Positions 59,618-64,000 of a stretch of 64,000 nt of DNA are shown here, one piece after another (position 1 is the first letter of the stretch; the number at the start of each line of letters is the position of its first letter). The stretch lies in assembly GCA_049334165.1 (NCBI GenBank), contig JBEGHD010000003.1; one strand, written 5' to 3'. Below the pieces are notes generated by a model. The model saw only the letters and a program-made list of their open reading frames with translations, was not told the origin of the DNA and ran no database searches. This DNA is from JBEGHD01 sp049334165. GTDB lineage: Bacteria > Bacteroidota > Bacteroidia > Flavobacteriales_D > Sanyastnellaceae. A program made the position numbers and the translations under genes.

Positions 59618-60756
59618 TCTTCAATCAGTTGGAAATATTTTGGAATGTGGTCTTCCACATAATTCGGGTGAAAGATAGCAATCAGATCTTCAAGAATCAG
59701 CTCCGGCTCCACCACTCCATCGCCAAAGTAGTCGGCCTCAGCGGTGTTGCAGTAAAAAATTTGCTTTTCCTCAAACGCTTTAATCGTGGTGAGTCGGGGA
59801 TCGTTTTCGCGGACTTTCTCCAGTGTCAGGTCGCCTTCCTCGTGCACCACTTTTCCCCAGAAATCTGTTTCGTAAGCCTTGTTGTAAAGCGTTTCGAAAT
59901 CGAGCGTCAGGTTGTCTCGACCTTCAGCTTCGCGAAAAATGTAGTTTGCTCCGGCATCTCGCAAGAAGACGGCAATGAAACTGTCACCGGTTGGTGCGTA
60001 CCAGTTTCCATTGGAGTAGCTTCCGGTGAAAACACTCGGGATGGTGGAAGACGAAGCTACTTTACTCTTTAGTGATTCGTAGCGTTTTTTGATAGCCAAA
60101 AAAACTGAATCCGCTTCCTGTTCTTTACCCAGCAATTTGCCAAAAACCTTAAGCCACTCGGCACGACCAAGTGGATGACCTTCCTGGTATTCGGCAATAT
60201 CGACACACGGAATCCCCGCTGACTCTAGCTTTTCGGTGTTCATCCTTTCGTAAGGATAAATGAAAAAAGCATCCGGATCGAGAGCGATCAATTGTTCCTG
60301 ATCAATGCCATTAGCTCCAGAAAGTGACTTGATCTTTTCCTGTTCCAAATGAGTTTTTACTTCTGGATTCAAAACGTAATCCGCGTAAGCCATCCCACCG
60401 ATTTGATCGAGCGCATTGAGTTTCGCAATCATGGAAGTGTGGGTAGTGCTGAGGCAGGCGATATTTTGCAATGGAGTTCTCAAAACACGCTCGTCTTTCA
60501 GCGAATCGGGCAATTCACCATCTTTGGGAAAAAGTATCCACCGCTGCTCGGTAGTATCTCCAGTGAGGTCTAGCAAAACAAGCTCTTCGTAGCTTCCGTG
60601 ATTTTGGAAATAAAACCCTTCGGCAATTTCCGGGCGAATGGTTTTCAACCCGGCAGCATCCGGATTTTCAATTTCGTTGCTGTCCGCATTTTCCGTGCAG
60701 GAAAACAGCAAAAAGCCAACTACAAAGAAGAGCAGAAGATTAGATTTTGTCGTCAT
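59614..60756 (-). CDS. Periplasmic binding lipoprotein of the FecCD importer
   Basis: About 380 residues from the ATG at 60756, which gives a lipoprotein signal (LLFSC); the frame from 60843 would place it internally. The two-lobed TroA/PF01497-type fold is indicated by QIGGMAYADYVLNPEV, GANGIDQEQLIALDPDAFFIYPYER and a later TGDSFIAVFLRDAGANYIF. It captures the substrate for the FecCD permease. The neighbouring carboxyltransferase suggests no specific ligand. Upstream I find no recognisable cobalamin riboswitch. Confidence 0.88.
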   Translation of the reverse strand: MTTKSNLLLFFVVGFLLFSCTENADSNEIENPDAAGLKTIRPEIAEGFYFQNHGSYEELVLLDLTGDTTEQRWILFPKDGELPDSLKDERVLRTPLQNIACLSTTHTSMIAKLNALDQIGGMAYADYVLNPEVKTHLEQEKIKSLSGANGIDQEQLIALDPDAFFIYPYERMNTEKLESAGIPCVDIAEYQEGHPLGRAEWLKVFGKLLGKEQEADSVFLAIKKRYESLKSKVASSSTIPSVFTGSYSNGNWYAPTGDSFIAVFLRDAGANYIFREAEGRDNLTLDFETLYNKAYETDFWGKVVHEEGDLTLEKVRENDPRLTTIKAFEEKQIFYCNTAEADYFGDGVVEPELILEDLIAIFHPNYVEDHIPKYFQLIEE

Positions 60757-60918
60757 AGAGCGGGTAAAGCTAAGGCTTTTGAGATTTCGAGAACAACCCT
60801 TTTTACTACAAGTCTTTCTGTGAAGCCCTGAATTTCTTTTCAAAAACCAAACTCCGTGCGAACCCTTCCTCCACTTCCTTGTTTTTTATAATTTCGAGCG
60901 CACGAAAAAAAATGCACA

Positions 60919-62568
60919 ATGGCAGACTACGGAAAACAAGACCTAGAATTCAACAAGAACGAGGATAAGATGCGTTTGCTTCTTTCCGATTTGCACAAGA
61001 AACTCGAAAAAGTCTACCTCGGTGGTGGACAAAAGAAAATCGACAAGGAGCACAGCAAAGGCAAAATGACTGCCCGCGAGCGAATTGATTTCCTGCTCGA
61101 CAAAGACGCTGAGCAAATCGAAATTGGAGCTTTCACCGGAGATGGAATGTACCAGGAATATGGCGGTTGCCCTTCAGGAGGAGTGGTTGTAGTGATCGGC
61201 TACATCAACGGCAAGCAAACTATCGTTGTGGCCAACGATGCCACAGTGAAAGCCGGGGCGTGGTTCCCGATCACAGGAAAGAAAAACCTACGCGCTCAGG
61301 AAATAGCTATCGAAAACCACCTTCCAATCGTTTACCTCGTTGACAGTGCCGGAGTTTTTCTGCCAATGCAAGACGAAATCTTCCCTGACAAAGAAAACTT
61401 CGGTCGCATCTTCCGGAACAATGCGGTGATGAGTTCGATGGGAATTCCACAGATCGCTGCCGTGATGGGATCTTGTGTGGCCGGAGGTGCCTATCTCCCA
61501 ATCATGAGCGATGAAGCGCTGATCGTGAAAGACACCGGAACAATTTTCCTTGCAGGGTCTTACCTCGTGAAGGCTGCAATTGGTGAGGACATCGACAATG
61601 AAACGCTGGGTGGAGCTACCACTCACTCCGAGATTTCCGGAGTTACAGACTACAAGGCCGAAAACGATCAGGACGCTTTGAAAACCATTCGCGACCTCAT
61701 GGACAAGGTTGGCGATGTGCAGCAAACTGCGGGCTTCAACAAGAAAGAGGCAGTTGCTCCAAAACGCGAACAAACAGACCTCTACGGCCTCATGCCTGCA
61801 GAGCGAAACAAACCTTACGACACCAAAGAAATTGTAAAAACACTTCTCGATGACGGTGATTTCACCGAGTACAAATCGGGCTACGGTAAAACAATCGTTT
61901 GTGGTTACGGCCGCATCGATGGCTGGTCGGTAGGCGTTGTTGCCAACCAGCGCAGCACAGTGAAATCGAAAAAAGAAGGGATGCAGTTTGGCGGTGTGAT
62001 CTACAGCGACAGTGCCGATAAAGCATCGCGTTTTATCATGAACTGCAATCAGAAAAATATTCCGTTGGTTTTCCTTCAGGACGTAACCGGATTTATGGTC
62101 GGCTCGCGCTCCGAGCACGGAGGAATCATTAAAGACGGAGCAAAAATGGTGAATGCGCAGAGTAACTCCACCGTTCCGAAGTTTACCGTGATCATGGGTA
62201 ATTCCTACGGAGCCGGAAACTACGCCATGTGCGGAAAAGCTTACGATCCTCGTCTGATCGTTGCCTGGCCAACTGCCGAGCTTGCCGTAATGGGTGGTTC
62301 ACAAGCAGCCAAAGTTCTGCTTCAAATTGAAGTAGCCAGCCTGAAAGCAAAAGGTGAAAAGATCACGAAAGAAAAAGAGCAGGAGCTTTTCGACAAGATC
62401 AAGAACCGCTATGACGAGCAAACATCGCCATACTACGCTGCGGCTAGACTTTGGGTAGATGCCATCATCGATCCGAAAGACACAAGAAAATGGATTTCGA
62501 TGGGAATTGAAGCGGCAAACAATGCCCCGGCTGAGAAGAAATACAACGTAGGCGTTTTGCAAACCTAA
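60919..62568 (+). CDS. Acyl-CoA carboxylase carboxyltransferase subunit (methylcrotonyl-CoA type)
   Basis: 549 residues of the biotin-dependent carboxyltransferase family. Two crotonase-like halves are seen: YLVDSAGVFLPMQDEIFP ... VMGSCVAGGAYLPIMSDEA and FLQDVTGFMVGSRSEHGGI ... AVMGGSQAAKVL. The DSAGVFLP..DEIFP and GTIFLAGSYLVKAA stretches resemble MCC beta subunits (DSGGAYLP...) more than PCC. It transfers carboxyl from biotin to an acyl-CoA, probably 3-methylcrotonyl-CoA in leucine catabolism, as suggested by HMG-CoA lyase elsewhere in the window. The biotin carboxylase subunit is not adjacent. Confidence 0.9.
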   Translation: MADYGKQDLEFNKNEDKMRLLLSDLHKKLEKVYLGGGQKKIDKEHSKGKMTARERIDFLLDKDAEQIEIGAFTGDGMYQEYGGCPSGGVVVVIGYINGKQTIVVANDATVKAGAWFPITGKKNLRAQEIAIENHLPIVYLVDSAGVFLPMQDEIFPDKENFGRIFRNNAVMSSMGIPQIAAVMGSCVAGGAYLPIMSDEALIVKDTGTIFLAGSYLVKAAIGEDIDNETLGGATTHSEISGVTDYKAENDQDALKTIRDLMDKVGDVQQTAGFNKKEAVAPKREQTDLYGLMPAERNKPYDTKEIVKTLLDDGDFTEYKSGYGKTIVCGYGRIDGWSVGVVANQRSTVKSKKEGMQFGGVIYSDSADKASRFIMNCNQKNIPLVFLQDVTGFMVGSRSEHGGIIKDGAKMVNAQSNSTVPKFTVIMGNSYGAGNYAMCGKAYDPRLIVAWPTAELAVMGGSQAAKVLLQIEVASLKAKGEKITKEKEQELFDKIKNRYDEQTSPYYAAARLWVDAIIDPKDTRKWISMGIEAANNAPAEKKYNVGVLQT

Positions 62569-62570
62569 AT

Positions 62571-62626
62571 CAATTATGAATTACGAGTGATACCATTCGT
62601 AATTCGTAATTCTCATCTCGTAATTT
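62571..62626. repeat. Short attcgtaatt repeats forming a hairpin
   Basis: Several attcgtaatt and inverse aattacga copies (62579, 62596 and 62604) between convergent genes. AATTACGA and TCGTAATT can pair around a 10-base loop. Similar repeats occur near 26350. They may serve as a bidirectional terminator. Confidence 0.5.
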
Positions 62627-62628
62627 CT

Positions 62629-63165
62629 CTATTGGTAGTGCTCGAAATTAGTCAGCACCTCGTGTAGGCTTTTGATGAGCTCGATTTTTTCGTCTTCGGG
62701 ATTAGCAACAATAAATTCTTTGACGATAACCAGTGCTTCCATGAGCTCTGCTTCGGGAAATGGCCCTTCCATGTTTTCGATGACTGTCAGGCTCTCAACG
62801 GCATCCATAAAACTCCCTTCCACAGCTATTTCTGTGATTGTGTCGATATGATCGATCGGATTCACTCCGGCATTCCACATGAAATTCATGATTGAACCGC
62901 GAATCTGTTTGAACTCGGGATTCTTAAGTGCCTTACCCAATTCGAGGTCAGCACCAGTAACCTTTATGGTGCTCAGCATGGTAGAAATTTCATTGCGAAC
63001 GTCCTTGCTTTCGTTTTCCTTGTAAACCGTCAGCAAAGGCACGATGATAGAAGTATCGCCAATGTCTTTCACCTTTTTAAGAGCAGACATCACCAATACA
63101 TCCTGACTGGCAAAGAGATCTTTCTCTACTTCGCGCAACTTTTTCTCTCGTTCTTTTTCCGTCAT
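62629..63165 (-). CDS. Helical repeat protein, HEAT-like, unknown
   Basis: 178 residues, almost wholly helical and acidic. The helix pair VMSALKKVKDIGDTSIIVPLLTVY and the following NEISTMLSTIKVTG have the spacing of HEAT-like repeats. No signal peptide. It is convergent with the carboxyltransferase gene and follows repeat DNA. Probably a cytosolic protein-binding scaffold; function unknown. Confidence 0.7.
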   Translation of the reverse strand: MTEKEREKKLREVEKDLFASQDVLVMSALKKVKDIGDTSIIVPLLTVYKENESKDVRNEISTMLSTIKVTGADLELGKALKNPEFKQIRGSIMNFMWNAGVNPIDHIDTITEIAVEGSFMDAVESLTVIENMEGPFPEAELMEALVIVKEFIVANPEDEKIELIKSLHEVLTNFEHYQ

Positions 63166-63235
63166 CCTTGAGGTATTTTTTGCAAAATTAGTTTTTTCAA
63201 TTATGAATGAGTCAATTGAGAATTATGAATTTCTC

Positions 63236-63308
63236 GCAGCTATGGGAACTTTCAGCTATGTTGGTTCTCGCAGAGAGCGCAGAGACTTGCGCAGAGATCG
63301 CTGAGCGT
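63236..63308. repeat. 73-bp dispersed repeat, copy A
   Basis: It begins gcagctatgggaactttcag and ends agatcgctgagcgt. It differs from copy B at 63551 at four positions only. It contains a run of cgcagag units (tctcgcagagagcgcagag). Intergenic and without a gene. Confidence 0.75.
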
Positions 63309-63550
63309 GAAGTGGTGAATCATTTACGAATTATCATAGTGAGCATTGTTTCTGGTTCGCGCGTAGGCAACTCCCCTTTAGGGGTCGGGGGAAGCGGTGG
63401 CCAAGAATTAGGTACGTGAGTAGACTATGGTTATTCAGGACGAAGATGACCAACGAAACCTTCTCAATACTCAAACTCACACTCAAACTGATTTCTGCAC
63501 ATTGAGTCCTCCCTCCCCCTGCGGGTACTCCCTCCAAAGGGAGATAGCGC

Positions 63551-63665
63551 GCAGCTACGGGAACTTTCAGCTACGTTGGTTCTCGCAGAGAGCTCAGAGA
63601 CTTGCGCAGAGATCGCAGAGCGTGCAGCTACGGGAACTCTCAGCTACGGTGGTTCTTGTAGAGGG
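63551..63665. repeat. 73-bp repeat, copies B and C in tandem
   Basis: Copy B (63551-63623) is directly followed by a truncated third copy C (63624-63665) with period 73. Both begin gcagctacgggaact. An ORF reading through this stretch is not a gene in my view. Confidence 0.75.
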
Positions 63666-63712
63666 AATGAACTATCTCGTTAATTGAAAATGAATGGTAC
63701 ACTGTAGAAAAA

Positions 63713-63770
63713 TTGCTCTGCGATCTCTGCGCTTTCACTCTGCGATCTCTGCGAGAAACTCCCGTAGCTG
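63713..63770. repeat. Inverted copy of the repeat
   Basis: The complement reads cagctacgggagtttctcgc... then cagagatcgcagag units, so it is a diverged copy in the opposite orientation. Together with copies A-C it fills most of the 651 bp between the helical protein gene and the Nudix gene. Confidence 0.6.
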
Positions 63771-63816
63771 GACGCCTTGCGACTTGCGTTTGAATCGATC
63801 AAACTTACCTGCCACA

Positions 63817-64000
63817 TCACTCCAAAACCAAATCCTTGAACTCGGCCAGGATCATGGCGGTGGCGCCCCAGATGGTGTGACCCTGAATTTGAAATGTTGG
63901 TGCTACGATGTGGCGATTGTAGTTTTTGATAAAAATCTCCCGCTCCTCAATGGTCTCTTCGCTGATGATTGTTTGAAGACTGCTCTCTATGATTTGATCG
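63817..64000 (-). CDS. CoA pyrophosphatase (Nudix, NudL-like), C-terminal end
   Basis: The minus strand from 63999 to the TGA at 63817 gives 60 codons that continue beyond the right edge. They end PTFQIQGHTIWGATAMILAEF, the C-terminal strand/helix of Nudix CoA pyrophosphatases (which hydrolyse CoA to 4'-phosphopantetheine and 3',5'-ADP). The Nudix box itself lies outside the window. No start is visible because of the truncation. Confidence 0.85.
   Translation of the reverse strand, partial: DQIIESSLQTIISEETIEEREIFIKNYNRHIVAPTFQIQGHTIWGATAMILAEFKDLVLE

Noticed and set aside
60757..60918. Possible cobalamin riboswitch before the FecCD importer
   Set aside because: I could not find the conserved B12-box or a plausible leader; the 162 bp is also short and shared with the divergent carboxyltransferase gene.
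63427..63687. 86-codon ORF in the repeat region
   Set aside because: It reads through the non-coding 73-bp repeats; its sequence is explained by the repeat unit.
63236..63770. Possible CRISPR array
   Set aside because: Only three or four copies, unit 73 bp, tandem without regular unique spacers, and one copy inverted; no cas genes.
1..64000. tRNA or rRNA genes and IS elements
   Set aside because: No cloverleaf, rRNA stretch or transposase was found on reading either strand.

Overview
The window looks like chromosome from a member of the Bacteroidota, probably a free-living Flavobacteriia- or Cytophagia-like heterotroph. The evidence is two proteins with a type IX secretion (T9SS) C-terminal sorting domain, a short primary sigma factor without region 1.1, -7 elements of the TAnnTTTG type (clearest before accD), a Sec/lipoprotein clade II NosZ, a ComEC without the metallo-beta-lactamase domain, and a GH3-like enzyme. 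Most genes lie on the minus strand. I see no tRNA, rRNA, CRISPR array, prophage or complete insertion sequence.

Left part (1-10.4 kb): the end of a T9SS cargo gene, then a nitrous oxide respiration module on the minus strand. Read in transcription order it is an Rrf2 Fe-S regulator, the di-iron NO-damage repair protein RIC, a haem-copper-oxidase-like membrane protein, a lipoprotein cytochrome c, NosZ, a four-helix membrane protein, NosL, NosD, NosF, NosY and a 12-helix NnrS-like membrane protein. Gaps are 50 bp or less except for about 100 bp after nosZ, so much of it may be transcribed together and respond to NO. 10.4-17.6 kb holds a signalling cluster: a soluble kinase with about ten PAS and two GAF domains, a REC-PAS-DHp protein with no ATPase domain, and a single-domain receiver. 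These could form a phosphorelay.

17.7-23.0 kb is a string of small unknown or envelope genes (DUF1801, alpha/beta hydrolase, DUF2752, TM2 lipoprotein), a 44-residue antitoxin-like ORF, and an AT-rich 586-residue membrane protein of unknown function. 23.0-27.7 kb holds a translesion pair, a short DnaE and DinB, with an inverted repeat upstream of dinB. Then follow comEC, a voltage-gated-type K+ channel with a zinc ribbon, a receiver whose phospho-acceptor is Glu, and HMG-CoA lyase.

33-44 kb carries a 2-Cys peroxiredoxin, a ZIP transporter, a methyltransferase, a SiaB/SiaC kinase-phosphoprotein pair, a 1034-residue TerB/FHA-like/ABCG fusion and three secreted or lipoprotein genes. 43-48 kb is core housekeeping: rpoD, pnp, rpsO and accD. 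48-57.7 kb has a three-gene unit ending in an HExxH peptidase, a GH3 enzyme, EttA, a T9SS cargo protein and a membrane metallophosphoesterase. 57.8-63.2 kb has a FecCD-type ABC importer for an iron chelate, haem or cobalamin, the carboxyltransferase subunit of a methylcrotonyl-CoA carboxylase-like enzyme, and a small helical protein. The last 0.8 kb is dispersed 73-bp repeats and the C-terminal end of a Nudix CoA pyrophosphatase.

Functions come from recognising motifs by reading; no database search was possible. Domain and helix boundaries are approximate.
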